Notes: generated by a model from the sequence alone, not told the origin. A DNA stretch of 64,000 bases from Lysobacter enzymogenes (GCF_023617245.1 NZ_CP067396.1:5297001-5361000), one strand, 5' to 3'; positions 46,725-56,276 are shown, counted from the first letter of the stretch. Numbers and translations: made by a program.

Positions 46725-47957
46725 ATGGACACCCGCTTGTTCGACGCACCTCTTGCCCATCGTGCCGCCAACCGCGCCGGATCGACCCATCGCCTGCCCC
46801 TGATCGCCTTCGCCTGCCTGGCCCTGGCGGCCTGCGGCGGCGCCAAGGACAAACCCGGCAAGGGCCAGAATCCGACCGTCGAGGTCGGCTACGTGGTGAT
46901 GCAACCGACCACGGTCGCGATCACCAGCGAATTCAACGGCCGCGCGGTGGCGTTCCAAAGCTCCGAGGTGCGCCCGCAGATCGGCGGGCTGGTGCAGCGC
47001 CAACTGTTCCAGGAAGGCAGCCAGGTGCGCGCCGGGCAACCGCTGTACCAGATCGATCCCAGCCTTTACCGCGCCTCGGTCGAGCAGGCCGAAGCCGACC
47101 TGAAGAACGCGCGCGCCGCGCTCAACGCCGCCGACCTGCTGGCCCAGCGCAACAAGTCGCTGGTCGGCGCGCAGATGATCAGTCGCCAGGACTACGACAA
47201 CGCCGTCGCCGCCGCCGACCAGGCGCGCGCCAACGTCGCCCAGCGCGAGGCCGCGCTGTCGACCGCGCGCATCAACCTGCGCTTCGCCACGGTGCCGGCG
47301 CCGATCGACGGCCGCATCGGCCGCTCGCTGGTCACCGTCGGCGCGCTGGTCACGCCCGATCAGGCCGCGCCGCTGGCGACGATCCAGCGGCTGGACCCGA
47401 TCTACGTCGACGTGCAGCAGTCCGCGCAGCAGTTGCTGACGCTGCGCGAACAGCTGTCGTCGGGCAACGTCCAGGCCAGCCAGGCCGACGCGCGCATCTT
47501 CCTGCCCAACGGCAAGCCCTATCCGCAGCCGGGCACGCTGCAGTTCTCCGAAGTGCTGGTCGACGAAACCACCGGCACGGTGACCCTGCGCATCCGCGTG
47601 CCCAATGCGGACGGCACCCTACTGCCGGGCATGTTCCTGCGCGCGCGCCTGGCCCAGGCCACCCAGACCTCGGCCTATCGCCTGCCGCAGCAGGCGCTGG
47701 TGCGCGGACCGACCGGCGACGCCTTCGTCTGGGTGGTCGGCGCCGACAACAAGGCGGTGCAGCGCCCGATCGGCGCCGACCGCGTCGACGGCAGCGACTG
47801 GATCGTCACCACCGGCCTCAATCCCGGCGACAAGGTCGTCACCCAGGGCATCGGCTCGCTGCGCCGCGACGCGCAAGTGCGCGCGGTGCCGGCCTCGACC
47901 CCGCAGAAGCTGCAACCTCCCGGCGCCGCGTCCGCCCAGCCGACCAAGCAAGGCTGA
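46725..47957 (+). CDS. RND efflux periplasmic adaptor (AcrA/MexA type) lipoprotein
   Basis: 410 residues from ATG 46725. The hydrophobic start LPLIAFACLALAACGGAKDK has a lipobox (LAAC), so it is a lipid-anchored adaptor. Seen: VEVGYVVMQPTTVAITSEFNGRAVAF, lipoyl-like IGGLVQRQLFQEGSQVRAGQPLYQIDP, an alpha-hairpin with QAEADLKNARAALNAADLL and the second lipoyl half APIDGRIGRSLVTVGALVTP. Links the inner-membrane pump encoded 9 bases downstream to an outer-membrane channel. No regulator or TolC-type gene is adjacent. Confidence 0.94.
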   Translation: MDTRLFDAPLAHRAANRAGSTHRLPLIAFACLALAACGGAKDKPGKGQNPTVEVGYVVMQPTTVAITSEFNGRAVAFQSSEVRPQIGGLVQRQLFQEGSQVRAGQPLYQIDPSLYRASVEQAEADLKNARAALNAADLLAQRNKSLVGAQMISRQDYDNAVAAADQARANVAQREAALSTARINLRFATVPAPIDGRIGRSLVTVGALVTPDQAAPLATIQRLDPIYVDVQQSAQQLLTLREQLSSGNVQASQADARIFLPNGKPYPQPGTLQFSEVLVDETTGTVTLRIRVPNADGTLLPGMFLRARLAQATQTSAYRLPQQALVRGPTGDAFVWVVGADNKAVQRPIGADRVDGSDWIVTTGLNPGDKVVTQGIGSLRRDAQVRAVPASTPQKLQPPGAASAQPTKQG

Positions 47958-47966
47958 GGGCCGCGC

Positions 47967-50900
47967 ATGATCTCCCGCGTCTTCATCGAGCGCCCGATCT
48001 TCGCCTGGGTGCTGGCCATCGTGGTGATGCTCGGCGGCGCGTTCGCGATGCGCTCGCTGCCGATCTCGCAGTATCCCAACGTCGCCCCGCCCAACGTCAG
48101 CATCCGCGCCAACTACCCCGGCGCCTCGGCCGAGACCATCGAGAACAGCGTCACCCAGGTGATCGAGCAGACGCTGACCGGCATCGACGGCATGCTGTAC
48201 TTCAGCTCGACCTCGACCTCGCGCGGCCAGGTCACCATCTCGGTCACTTTCGACACCAGCGTCGATCCCGACATCGCCCAGGTACAGGTGCAGAACCAGG
48301 TCCAGCAGGCGATCCCGCGGCTGCCGCAGCAGGTGCAGCAGCAGGGCATCGTGGTGCGCAAGGCCAACCCCGACGACCTGATGCTGGTGGCGATCTACGA
48401 CGAGAACAACACCGTCACCAACCGCGACATCGCCGACTACCTCACCACCAACTTCCAGGACCCGATCTCGCGCATCGCCGGCATCGGCGACGCCAACGTC
48501 TACGGCAGCCCGTACGCGATGCGGGTGTGGCTGGACCCGGCCAAGCTGGCTTCGTTCCAGCTGATGCCCAGCGACGTGGTCGCGGCGATCCGCAGCCAGA
48601 ACGCCGAAGTCGCCGCCGGCCAGATCGGCGACCAGCCGCAGCCGGCCACCCAGATGCTCAACGCGCTGGTGACCGCGCAGACCCGCCTGCAGACCGCCGA
48701 CCAGTTCCGCCAGATCGTGCTCAAGACCCAGGCCAACGGCGCCGCGGTGCGGCTCGGCGACGTGTCGCGGGTGGAGATCGGCTCGGAGAACTACAACTCC
48801 TCCAGCCTGCTCAACGGCCATCCCGCCGCCGGCATGGCGCTGCAGCTGGCGCCCGGCGCGAACGCGCTGGAATCGGCCGAACTGGTCCGCGCCGAGGTGA
48901 CCCGGCTGTCGGCCAACCTGCCGCAGGGCTGGAAGGTCGCCTACCTCAACGATGCCACCGACTTCATCAAGCTCTCCATCGGCGAGGTGGTCAAGACCCT
49001 GATCGAAGCGATCGTGCTGGTGGTGATCGTGATGTTCGTGTTCCTGCAGAGCTGGCGCGCCACGCTGATCCCGGCGATCGCGGTGCCGGTAGTGCTGCTG
49101 GGCACGTTCGGGATCATCTACGCGGCCGGATTCTCGATCAACACGCTGACCCTGTTCGGCCTGGTGCTGGCGATCGGCCTGCTCGTCGACGACGCCATCG
49201 TCGTGGTCGAGAACGTCGAGCGGCTGATGCACGAGAACCCGAACATGACCCCGCGCCAGGCCACCATCGCCTCGATGCGCGAGATCAACGTGGCGCTGAT
49301 CGCGATCGCGCTGGTGCTGTCGGCGGTGTTCCTGCCGATGGTGATGTTCGGCGGCTCCACCGGGGTGATCTACCGCCAGTTCTCGCTGACCATCGTCTCC
49401 TCGATGGCGCTGTCGGTGCTGGTGGCGCTGGTGCTGAGCCCGGCGCTGACCGCGACCTTGCTGAAGTCGCCGCACGCGCAGGCGGCGCAGGGCCCGGGTT
49501 GGCTGGCGCGGCGCGCGCCGGGGCTGGCGGCGTTGCCGGCGCGGCTGGGTCGCGGTTTCAACCGCGGCATGGACGCGGCCACCGGCCGCTACCTGCAGAG
49601 CGTGCAACTGATGTTCCGCCGCCACTGGCTGGCCTTGCTGGTCTACGCCGGCATCGCCGGCCTGCTCGCGCTGCTGTTCCTGCGCCTGCCCACCGGCTTC
49701 CTGCCGTCGGAAGACCAGGGCCGCATCAACGTCCAGTTCCGCCTGCCCGGCGGCGCCACCCTCGGCCGCACCACCGAGGTCCGCGACCAGGTCAACCAAT
49801 ACCTGAGCAAGAACGAATCCGAGCTCATCAGCGCGGCCTTCATCGTCGCCGGCGGCGGCGGCCCGACCGCGGCGCAGAATTCCGGCCAGGGCTTCATCAG
49901 CCTGACCGACTGGTCGCAGCGCGAGACCGACGCCGGCAGCGCCGACGCGATGATCGACCGGGTCAGCAAGGGCCTGTCGGGCCTGCGCGACGCCAGCGTG
50001 TTCGTGCTGGCGCCGCCGCCGATCCGCGGCTTCGGCCAGACCACCGGCTTCACCCTGGAACTGCAGAACACCAGCGGCATGTCGCGCGCGGACTTCGCCG
50101 CCGCCGGCGAGCGGCTGATCGCCGCGGCCCAGCGCGATCCGCTGCTGGGTTCGGTGCGCCCGAGCCTGCTGCCGGACACGCCGACGCTGCGGGTCAACAG
50201 CGACGCGCAGATGCTCTCCAGCCTGGGCCTGACCCAGGACGCGGTGAACTCGACCCTGTCCACCGCCTGGGGCGGCACCTACGTCAACGACTTCATCGAC
50301 CGCGGCCGGGTCAAGCGCGTGTACGTGCAGGGCGACGCGCCGTTCCGCAACGAGCCCGACAGCCTGTACCAGTGGCATGTGCGCGGCGCCGACGGGCAGA
50401 TGACGCCGTTTTCGGCCTTCGCCACGCTCGGCTGGGCGCAGGCGCCGACCGCGCTGCTGCGCTTCAACGGCGTACCGGCGACCGAGCTGCAGGGCACGCC
50501 CGCGCCCGGCGTCAGCAGCGGCACCGCGATGGCGCGGATGGAAGAACTGGCGCGCGAGATCCCCGGCGTCAGCGTGGCCTGGGCCGGCCTGTCCTACCAG
50601 GAGCGCCTGTCCACCGGCCAGGCGCCGCTGCTGTACGCGCTGGCGCTGCTGTTGGTGTTCCTGTGCCTGGCCGCGCTGTACGAGAGCTGGTCGATCCCGA
50701 TCGCGGTCCTGCTGGTGGTGCCGCTGGGCCTGGTCGGCGCGGTGCTGGCGGTGACCTTGCGCGGGCTGGAGAACGACGTCTATTTCCAGATCGGCCTGAT
50801 CACCACGATGGGCCTGGCGGCGAAGAACGCGATCCTGATCGTCGAGTTCGCCGAGCAGGCCGAGCACCGCGGCGCCGGCACGGTCGAAGCCGCGCTGGAA

Positions 50901-51155
50901 GCCGCGCGCCTGCGCCTGCGGCCGATCCTGATGACCAGCTTCGCCTTCATCTTCGGCGCACTGCCGCTGGCGCTGTCGACCGGCGGCGGCGCCAACAGCC
51001 GCATCGAGATCGGCACCGCGGTGGTCGGCGGCACGCTGACCGCGACGGTGCTGGCGGTGTTCTACATCCCGCTGTTCTATCTGCTGGTGCGGCGCGTGGC
51101 GCAGAAGCTGGCGGGGCTGCGGCATCGCGGCGAGGGGAAGCCGCAGGCGCATTGA
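47967..51155 (+). CDS. RND multidrug efflux pump (AcrB/MexB type, HAE1)
   Basis: 1062 residues, standard length. N terminus ISRVFIERPIFAWVLAIVVMLGG; the proton-relay Asp pair in LAIGLLVDDAIVVVENVERL (TM4) and Lys in GLAAKNAILIVEFAEQAE (TM10) are intact; the substrate-pocket and docking domains are full length. Proton-driven export of drugs or other hydrophobic compounds, with the adaptor encoded just upstream. The outer-membrane channel must be encoded elsewhere. After it comes a repeat-rich intergenic region. Confidence 0.95.
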   Translation: MISRVFIERPIFAWVLAIVVMLGGAFAMRSLPISQYPNVAPPNVSIRANYPGASAETIENSVTQVIEQTLTGIDGMLYFSSTSTSRGQVTISVTFDTSVDPDIAQVQVQNQVQQAIPRLPQQVQQQGIVVRKANPDDLMLVAIYDENNTVTNRDIADYLTTNFQDPISRIAGIGDANVYGSPYAMRVWLDPAKLASFQLMPSDVVAAIRSQNAEVAAGQIGDQPQPATQMLNALVTAQTRLQTADQFRQIVLKTQANGAAVRLGDVSRVEIGSENYNSSSLLNGHPAAGMALQLAPGANALESAELVRAEVTRLSANLPQGWKVAYLNDATDFIKLSIGEVVKTLIEAIVLVVIVMFVFLQSWRATLIPAIAVPVVLLGTFGIIYAAGFSINTLTLFGLVLAIGLLVDDAIVVVENVERLMHENPNMTPRQATIASMREINVALIAIALVLSAVFLPMVMFGGSTGVIYRQFSLTIVSSMALSVLVALVLSPALTATLLKSPHAQAAQGPGWLARRAPGLAALPARLGRGFNRGMDAATGRYLQSVQLMFRRHWLALLVYAGIAGLLALLFLRLPTGFLPSEDQGRINVQFRLPGGATLGRTTEVRDQVNQYLSKNESELISAAFIVAGGGGPTAAQNSGQGFISLTDWSQRETDAGSADAMIDRVSKGLSGLRDASVFVLAPPPIRGFGQTTGFTLELQNTSGMSRADFAAAGERLIAAAQRDPLLGSVRPSLLPDTPTLRVNSDAQMLSSLGLTQDAVNSTLSTAWGGTYVNDFIDRGRVKRVYVQGDAPFRNEPDSLYQWHVRGADGQMTPFSAFATLGWAQAPTALLRFNGVPATELQGTPAPGVSSGTAMARMEELAREIPGVSVAWAGLSYQERLSTGQAPLLYALALLLVFLCLAALYESWSIPIAVLLVVPLGLVGAVLAVTLRGLENDVYFQIGLITTMGLAAKNAILIVEFAEQAEHRGAGTVEAALEAARLRLRPILMTSFAFIFGALPLALSTGGGANSRIEIGTAVVGGTLTATVLAVFYIPLFYLLVRRVAQKLAGLRHRGEGKPQAH

Positions 51156-51198
51156 TGGAGGGTGCGAGGTGAGGGTGCGCGGCGAGCGGGTACGAAAG

Positions 51199-51286
51199 CG
51201 TCGGGCCTGAAGGCCCTCCCACGACCGCCGTTGGGCTGAAGGCTCTCCCACAACAGCCGTTGGGCCCGGGCCCCTTCCGCGGCGGA
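51199..51286. repeat. Three to four degenerate 29-30-bp palindromic repeats
   Basis: Units at 51199, 51229 and 51258, with a partial fourth from 51287. Units 1 and 2 share GGGC(C)TGAAGGC(C)CTCCCAC; unit 1 contains the palindrome GGGCCTGAAGGCCC. This resembles a second class of intergenic palindromic repeat known in Xanthomonadaceae. It lies after the RND pump, and the surrounding 51156-51489 holds no gene. Confidence 0.7.
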
Positions 51287-51489
51287 CCTGGGGTCCTTCC
51301 ACGGCCGGCGCTGTCGCGGGGCGCGCCGCCGCGCTCTTGGCTTAACGGTTGCGGCGGCGGCGCAACGCCGGTCGCAAACCCGTCGTCGCCGGCTGGCTAG
51401 AATCGCCGGGCATCCGCGCTCCCCTGTCCCCCAAGACCGTGCACCGCACGGCCGCGCGATGCGCCGCAACCCAATCAAGGAAGGAATTC

Positions 51490-51870
51490 ATGAAGAACCA
51501 GATCGCTTCGCTGGCCCTGCTGCTGTCCCTGGGCCTTGCCGGTCCGTCGCTTGCCGCCGGCATCGGCGACACCGGAACCGTCGAGGAATCCGACGGCAAC
51601 ATCTCGATCGAAGGCACCAACATCGAGCGCAGCTTCGTCGGCACCGGCGGCCAGTTGCAGATCGTCGGCTCCAACAACCGCATCACCGTGTCCGGCCCGC
51701 TGACCTCGGTCACCGTCGACGGCGCCGGCAACACGGTCCAGGTGGACTCGGTCAAGCGCGTGGAGATCACCGGCGCGGGCAGCAAGGTCTACTACAAGTC
51801 GGCGCCGACCAAGAACGGCCGCCCGGCCTCGTCGGTGACCGGCATCGGCAGCGGCGTGTCCAAGCGCTGA
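51490..51870 (+). CDS. Secreted DUF3060-type protein
   Basis: 126 residues from ATG 51490 with AAGGAAGGAA just upstream. Signal peptide cleaved after SLAA (about residue 23). The mature chain is a run of short beta-strands with periodic Gly/Asn/Val (GGQLQIVGSNNRITVSGPLT, VTVDGAGNTVQVDSVKRVEI), the small right-handed beta-helix pattern of DUF3060. Members are secreted or envelope proteins without a known role. The tail (TGIGSGVSKR) is basic. Confidence 0.83.
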   Translation: MKNQIASLALLLSLGLAGPSLAAGIGDTGTVEESDGNISIEGTNIERSFVGTGGQLQIVGSNNRITVSGPLTSVTVDGAGNTVQVDSVKRVEITGAGSKVYYKSAPTKNGRPASSVTGIGSGVSKR

Positions 51871-52164
51871 GCCGCCGCGGCTTCGTCGCCGGCGCATCGG
51901 CGCGGGCGACGAAGCCGTCGTTTCATCGCGGCGCGGGCGGATGCCGCGCGCTCGCGCAGGGCCGGCGCCGACTCGCGAGCCACCGCCCTGATCGGCCGCT
52001 CGGCCGCGACCCGCTCCTGCCGCGCCACTCGTACTGCATGCGCTTCACGCGCGCCGGATCGTCGGCACGGTCGCGATGGCGCGCGCTCGACGGGTAGACA
52101 CCGCGACGCCAGCGGCCGCGCTACCGGCGCGGCACCCGCGCGGCCGCGCGCCGCGCGCGCAGGC

Positions 52165-53124
52165 TCAAGCCTCGCGTCGTCCGCGCGCGCGCGGCGCGCG
52201 CAACCACGGCGGTTGCGGCTCGAACTCGCGCGCCAGCCAGTCCACGAACGCGCGGGTCTTCGCCGGCACCAGCCGTCCCGGCGGCAGCACCACGTGGATC
52301 GCGCCGTCGTAGTCCATGCGCCACTGCGGCAACACCCGCACCAGTTGTCCCTGCGCGAGTTCGCGCCCGACCAGCCACTGCGGCGCGGGCAGGAGGCCGG
52401 CGCCTTCGATGCACGCGGCCAACAGGCCCTCGCCGTCGTCGGAGACGATCGCCGCGTCGATGCGCTGGACGCTGCGCTGCTTGCCCTTGATCAGCTTCCA
52501 CTCCGGCCAGAACCGCGCCTTGGGCATGCCCAGGCAGGCGTGGCGCTGGAGTTCGTCCGGCCGCTGCGGATGGCCGGCGCGGGCGAGGTAGGACGGCGCC
52601 GCGCACAGCATCGTCTCGAACCCGGCCAGGCGCCGCGCGACCAGCCGGCTGTCGGCGAGTTCGCCGATGCGCACCGCCGCGTCGAAGCCGTCGGCGACCA
52701 GATCGACGAAACGATCGCTGTGCGACAGCTCCAGCCGCAGCTTCGGATAAGCGGCCAGGAACCGCGGCAGCCACGGCGCGATCCAGCGCTGCGCGAACGC
52801 CGCCGGCAACGCCAGCCGCAGCAGGCCCTGCGGCGCGGCCGCAGCTTCGCGCGCCTCGATGTCGGCCGCCGACAGTTCGCCCAGGATCGCCTGCACCCGC
52901 TGCAGGTAGGTCGCGCCGACTTCGGTCAGGACCACGCGCCGGGTGGTGCGCGCGAGCAGGCGCACGCCCAGCCGCGCCTCCAGCGCGTCGATGCGCCGCG
53001 ACACCACCGAGGCGTCGCGGCCGAGCGCGCGCGCCGCCGCGGCGAAGCCGCCGTGTTCGGCGACCGCGGCGAAGGCTTCGATCTGCTGCAGTTCGCTGCC
53101 GTTGCGTTCGTGCATGGGATGCAT
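52165..53124 (-). CDS. LysR-family transcriptional regulator
   Basis: 319 residues from ATG 53124 (an ATG three codons later is equally possible). HTH: LQQIEAFAAVAEHGGFAAAARALGRDASVVSRRIDALEARLGVRLLARTTRRV. The effector domain (LRLALPAAFAQRWIAPWLPRFLAAYPKLRLELSHSDRFVDLVADGFDAAVRIGEL, abbreviated here) is of the CrgA/DsdC-like aldehyde- or antibiotic-responsive group. The C-terminal tail is Arg-rich. Divergent from a RidA-family gene with a 113-base gap, the probable target. Confidence 0.91.
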   Translation of the reverse strand: MHPMHERNGSELQQIEAFAAVAEHGGFAAAARALGRDASVVSRRIDALEARLGVRLLARTTRRVVLTEVGATYLQRVQAILGELSAADIEAREAAAAPQGLLRLALPAAFAQRWIAPWLPRFLAAYPKLRLELSHSDRFVDLVADGFDAAVRIGELADSRLVARRLAGFETMLCAAPSYLARAGHPQRPDELQRHACLGMPKARFWPEWKLIKGKQRSVQRIDAAIVSDDGEGLLAACIEGAGLLPAPQWLVGRELAQGQLVRVLPQWRMDYDGAIHVVLPPGRLVPAKTRAFVDWLAREFEPQPPWLRAPRARGRREA

Positions 53125-53237
53125 GAGTCAATTGGTTCCGGCGACGATTATCGCCGCGGATCGCACGAATTACAGTGGCCGCGCTGCAGCCTGCTGGCAA
53201 GCCCCGCGCAGCGCCCCTCCCCCACTGGAACCGCAGC

Positions 53238-53639
53238 ATGTCCCGACGCGACGCCGTCTTTCCCGCCACCCGCCACGACCTCTATCGCCAGCATCGCTAC
53301 TCGCCGGCGATCCGCAGCGGCGGCTTCCTGTTCGTCTCCGGCCAGGTCGGCAGCCGCGAGGACGGCTCGCCGGAGCCCGACTTCGCCGCACAGGTGCGGC
53401 TGGCCTTCGACAACCTCGCCGCGGTGCTCGCCGCCGCCGGCTGCACGTTCGACGATATCGTCGACGTCACCACTTTCCACACCGATCCGCAGCGACAGTT
53501 CGATACGATCCAGCAGGTGCGCCTGCAGGTCATGGGCGAGCCGCCGTATCCGAACTGGACCGCGATCGGAGTGAACTGGCTGGCCGGGTTCGACTTCGAG
53601 ATCAAGATAATTGCGCGCCTCCCCGAAGGCGCTGGGTAA
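53238..53639 (+). CDS. RidA/YjgF-family protein
   Basis: 133 residues from ATG 53238. RidA features: HRYSPAIRSGGFLFVSGQVGSR, AFDNLAAVLAAAGCTFDDIVDVTTFHTD and PPYPNWTAIGVNWLAG, ending FEIKIIARLPE. The usual substrate-binding Arg of true RidA (R105 in VEI-EA-A-V context) is not evident, so it belongs to a Rid7-like subgroup; enamine/imine deaminase activity is uncertain. Cytoplasmic. Likely controlled by the divergent LysR regulator. Confidence 0.87.
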   Translation: MSRRDAVFPATRHDLYRQHRYSPAIRSGGFLFVSGQVGSREDGSPEPDFAAQVRLAFDNLAAVLAAAGCTFDDIVDVTTFHTDPQRQFDTIQQVRLQVMGEPPYPNWTAIGVNWLAGFDFEIKIIARLPEGAG

Positions 53640-53742
53640 ACCCCAACCGCCGCGAAGAACCATCCGCCGCGCCGCAACTGCGATACGCCGCACCGGCAAC
53701 CAGGCGATCCGCATCGCGGCGCGCCGCATCGACGCATGTCCC

Positions 53743-53802
53743 GTCGAAGCACGCATGATCGAGGCACGCACGATCGAAGCGCGCACCATCGAAGCGCGCC
53801 GC
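53743..53802. repeat. 4 x 15-bp tandem repeat
   Basis: Units at 53743, 53758, 53773 and 53788 with consensus ATCGAAGCGCGCACG. Both strands stay open across it (reading IEART on plus), but it lies in the 286-base gap between the RidA and lectin genes and has no start signal of its own, so it is treated as non-coding. Confidence 0.75.
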
Positions 53803-53925
53803 ACCGACGCCGCCGATCCCAGTCCCGCGCCCGCGCGCATGAGCCGTTCCCATGCCGTTTCCCGAGTGAGAAAGCAGCGGCGCGCCGCCAGGCCGCCGCT
53901 TCACTCACTGTCAACGGAGACGGAC

Positions 53926-54504
53926 ATGATCGACGGATTCTGCGCGCGCCGCGCCGCGCTCGCCCTGGCCACCACCCTGCTCGCCTGCGCCGGCTTCGGC
54001 CAGGACGCGGTCGCGGGTGCTTCCACCGTCATCGCGATGGCCAGCCCCCAGGCCAACATCGGCGGCTACTGCTTCAGCGCCGCGGGAGGCTCGACCGCGC
54101 CGGGCGCCACGGTGTATCCGTGGACCTGCGGCGGCGACCCCAGCCAGCAATGGGAGACCCAGATGATCGGCGTGTCCTCGCGCCAGGGCGACAACGCCGC
54201 GGCGATCGCGCGGCTGGTCAACGTCAAGAGCGGCCTGTGCCTGGACCTGCAATCGGTCTCCACCGCGGCCGGCATCGGCCTGCAGCAGGCGACCTGCAAC
54301 GGCTCGATCACCCAGCAATGGGTGCTGCTCAACAACGGCGCGCCGTACGACCGGCGGGCGATCAAGAGCAACTACAGCAACCTGTGCGTGATCTCGCGCT
54401 ATGTCGACGCCGCACCCGGCCACAACGGCAGCGGGCTCAAGCAATACGCCTGCGATTTCACCGAAGTGCCCAACCCGCACCGGGCCTGGCGCATGACCCT
54501 GTGA
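53926..54504 (+). CDS. Secreted ricin-type (beta-trefoil) lectin-like protein
   Basis: 192 residues from ATG 53926; GGAGACGGAC gives a ribosome binding site. Signal peptide to about residue 30 (DAVAGA). The mature part shows a beta-trefoil lectin: GYCFSAAGGSTAPGATVYPW with DPSQQWE, SGLCLDLQSVSTAAGIGLQQ with ITQQWVL, and NLCVISRYVDAAPGHNGSGL with HRAWRM, so three Q/A-x-W repeats each with Cys. Likely binds galactose-type or other wall sugars outside the cell. No catalytic domain is attached. It may help in attachment to fungi or bacteria; inference from the genus lifestyle. Confidence 0.84.
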   Translation: MIDGFCARRAALALATTLLACAGFGQDAVAGASTVIAMASPQANIGGYCFSAAGGSTAPGATVYPWTCGGDPSQQWETQMIGVSSRQGDNAAAIARLVNVKSGLCLDLQSVSTAAGIGLQQATCNGSITQQWVLLNNGAPYDRRAIKSNYSNLCVISRYVDAAPGHNGSGLKQYACDFTEVPNPHRAWRMTL

Positions 54505-54570
54505 TTCCCGCTTCGGCCGGTGCAGCGCGCGCCGGCCGGAGCGGCGCGATGCGCGAGGCGCATCCGCCGC

Positions 54571-55239
54571 TCAGCGGATCTTGCGCCCCACCCGCGGTCG
54601 CCAGACCGCATCGTAGATGTAGGTCGCCTGGCCGACGATGGCCTCGCGCCGCACGCAGCCGATGGTGCGCGCATCGCGGCTGTCGACCGCGTTGTCGCGG
54701 TTGTCGCCGAGCACGAAGTAGCAGCCGTGCGGGACCGGATAGGCCGCGGTGTCGTCGCCGGGGGCATCGTCGAATGCGTCGTAGATTTCGTAGCTCGCGC
54801 CGTCGGGCAGGCGCTCGCGGAAGCTGTTGCGATAGCCCGGCGAAGCGGCTTCGGGCGAACCCGGCGGCGCCACCGGCTCGCGCGCGACCGCGCGGCCGTT
54901 GAGATGCAGGCGGCTGGCGATCATCTGCACCCGGTCGCCGGGCACGCCGACGATGCGCGCGGCGTAGTAGCGCTTGCCGTTGGCGCGCGGGGCGACGGCG
55001 AAGACGACGACGTCGCCCCGCCGCGGCGGCGAACGCAGGTAGGCCAGGCGCGAGACCAGGAAGCTGTCGCTGGCCTCGATGGTCGGCGACATCGACAGGT
55101 TCGCCAGCAGCTGCCGCGCCTGGAACGGCGCCAGCGCCAGCGCGAACGCCAGCGCGCCGGCCGCGACCAGGCCGAAAACGCCGTACGCCAGCGGCGCGAT
55201 CCACAGAGCCGGGCGCGCGCGCTCGGGTTTCGGGTTCAT
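54571..55239 (-). CDS. Signal peptidase I homologue lacking the catalytic Lys
   Basis: 222 residues from ATG 55239 (MNPKPERARPALWIAPL), one N-terminal membrane helix (about 14-37). Box B NLSMSPTIEASD carries the Ser nucleophile (Ser49) and box E GDNRDNAVDSRDARTIG is intact. In box D the normal K-R-x-x-G-x-P-G-D reads YYAARIVGVPGDRV: the Lys position is Ala94, encoded by clear GCG at 54958-54960, and the nearest Lys is five residues earlier (Lys89). It is therefore either inactive, uses Lys89 or another base, or has a special substrate. Type I peptidases cut exported proteins at the outer face of the inner membrane. The main housekeeping LepB is presumably elsewhere. Confidence 0.85.
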   Translation of the reverse strand: MNPKPERARPALWIAPLAYGVFGLVAAGALAFALALAPFQARQLLANLSMSPTIEASDSFLVSRLAYLRSPPRRGDVVVFAVAPRANGKRYYAARIVGVPGDRVQMIASRLHLNGRAVAREPVAPPGSPEAASPGYRNSFRERLPDGASYEIYDAFDDAPGDDTAAYPVPHGCYFVLGDNRDNAVDSRDARTIGCVRREAIVGQATYIYDAVWRPRVGRKIR

Positions 55240-55396
55240 GCCTGACCTTGTGCGAACGCTGCATCCGCCGCAACGGCGTGCGCATCGGGCCCGCTGTCGA
55301 GCGCTGGCTTGTGCATTGCGTGGCTCCCTGCCTCGTGCGTATCGCGATGCAGGATACCCGAGGCATGGCGCCGCGTTCGGCCGCGACGTCGCGCGC

Positions 55397-56083
55397 TCAG
55401 GCCTTGTAGCCGACCCAGCCCTTGAACGTGAGCCCCGCATAGAACAACTCGACGTCGGCGAAACCGGCCTCGCGCAAGATCGCTTCGTCGACGGCCGGCG
55501 GCAACACCGGCAGGCGCTGCTTGAACGCCTCGATGCCGCCCAGCGCCTGCGCCGGGGCGACGCCGTTGGCGATCGCGAACGCGGCGTTGCGCGCCAGCCA
55601 GCGGTCCATGGCCGGGCCCTGGTTGGGGAAGCTGTGGTGGGCGACCACGAACGGCGCGCCCGGCGCGAGCCGGCGATGGACTTCGGCGACGGTGCGGCGG
55701 CGTTCGTCCTCGGCCAGGAAATGCAGGGTCAGCAGGCAGGCCGCCGCGTCGAACGGCCCGTCCGGCGCGGTGTCGACATAGCCCTCGTGCCACGCCACGC
55801 GCGCGGCCAGCGGCCCCAACGCCGCGCGCGCCAGCCGCAGCATTTCCGCCGACGGATCGATGCCGTCGAAGCGCCACTGCGGCTGCGCCTGGGCGAACAC
55901 GTTCAGCTCCAGCCCGCCGCCGGCGCCGAGCACCATCACCCGCGCCTGGGCCGGCGCGCGTTCGGCCAGCAGCAGCGCGGCCATCCGCTGCAGGTCGTGC
56001 AGGCCGGGAACCAGGCGCGCGGTGCGTTCGGCATAGCCGGCCACGGCGGCGGCATCGGAAAACGCGGAATCGGGGGCGTTCAT
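55397..56083 (-). CDS. Class I SAM-dependent methyltransferase
   Basis: 228 residues from ATG 56083. Motif I RVMVLGAGGGLELNVFAQAQ near 48-67 (GxGGG), post-I FDGIDPSAEML, motif II FDAAACLLTLHFL, motif III LAPGAPFVVAHHSF. The fold resembles tRNA/CmoA-like or ubiquinone-type small methyltransferases; substrate unknown. Monocistronic by position; a GTAAC-N7-GTTAC palindrome lies 38 bases upstream of the start. Confidence 0.85.
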   Translation of the reverse strand: MNAPDSAFSDAAAVAGYAERTARLVPGLHDLQRMAALLLAERAPAQARVMVLGAGGGLELNVFAQAQPQWRFDGIDPSAEMLRLARAALGPLAARVAWHEGYVDTAPDGPFDAAACLLTLHFLAEDERRRTVAEVHRRLAPGAPFVVAHHSFPNQGPAMDRWLARNAAFAIANGVAPAQALGGIEAFKQRLPVLPPAVDEAILREAGFADVELFYAGLTFKGWVGYKA

Positions 56084-56121
56084 GTACGCACGGGAGTTTC
56101 GGCCGGGGCCGGAAACAACAT

Positions 56122-56138
56122 GTAACCACAAAAGTTAC
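56122..56138. promoter_or_regulatory. GTAAC-N7-GTTAC palindrome upstream of a methyltransferase
   Basis: A 5-bp inverted repeat with an A-rich 7-base spacer in the only A+T-rich stretch of this intergenic region, 38 bases before the methyltransferase start. Could be an operator or part of the promoter; no regulator gene is adjacent. Confidence 0.4.
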
Positions 56139-56276
56139 GATAACGCACGCAGGGCGTTCCGGGGGCTTGAGCCCCGATGCAGCCGACTCAGGGCGACGCG
56201 CACCTGCCTCATCCGCCGTTCCCGTGACTGCTGTATTTCGTCCACCCCCTTCCTGGGATTGATCCGCGCGCGACAA

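Noticed and set aside
53611..53925. Upstream extension of the lectin gene through the 15-bp repeats
   Set aside because: The extension is Arg/Ala-rich, places the signal peptide inside the protein, and a good start with ribosome binding site exists at 53926.
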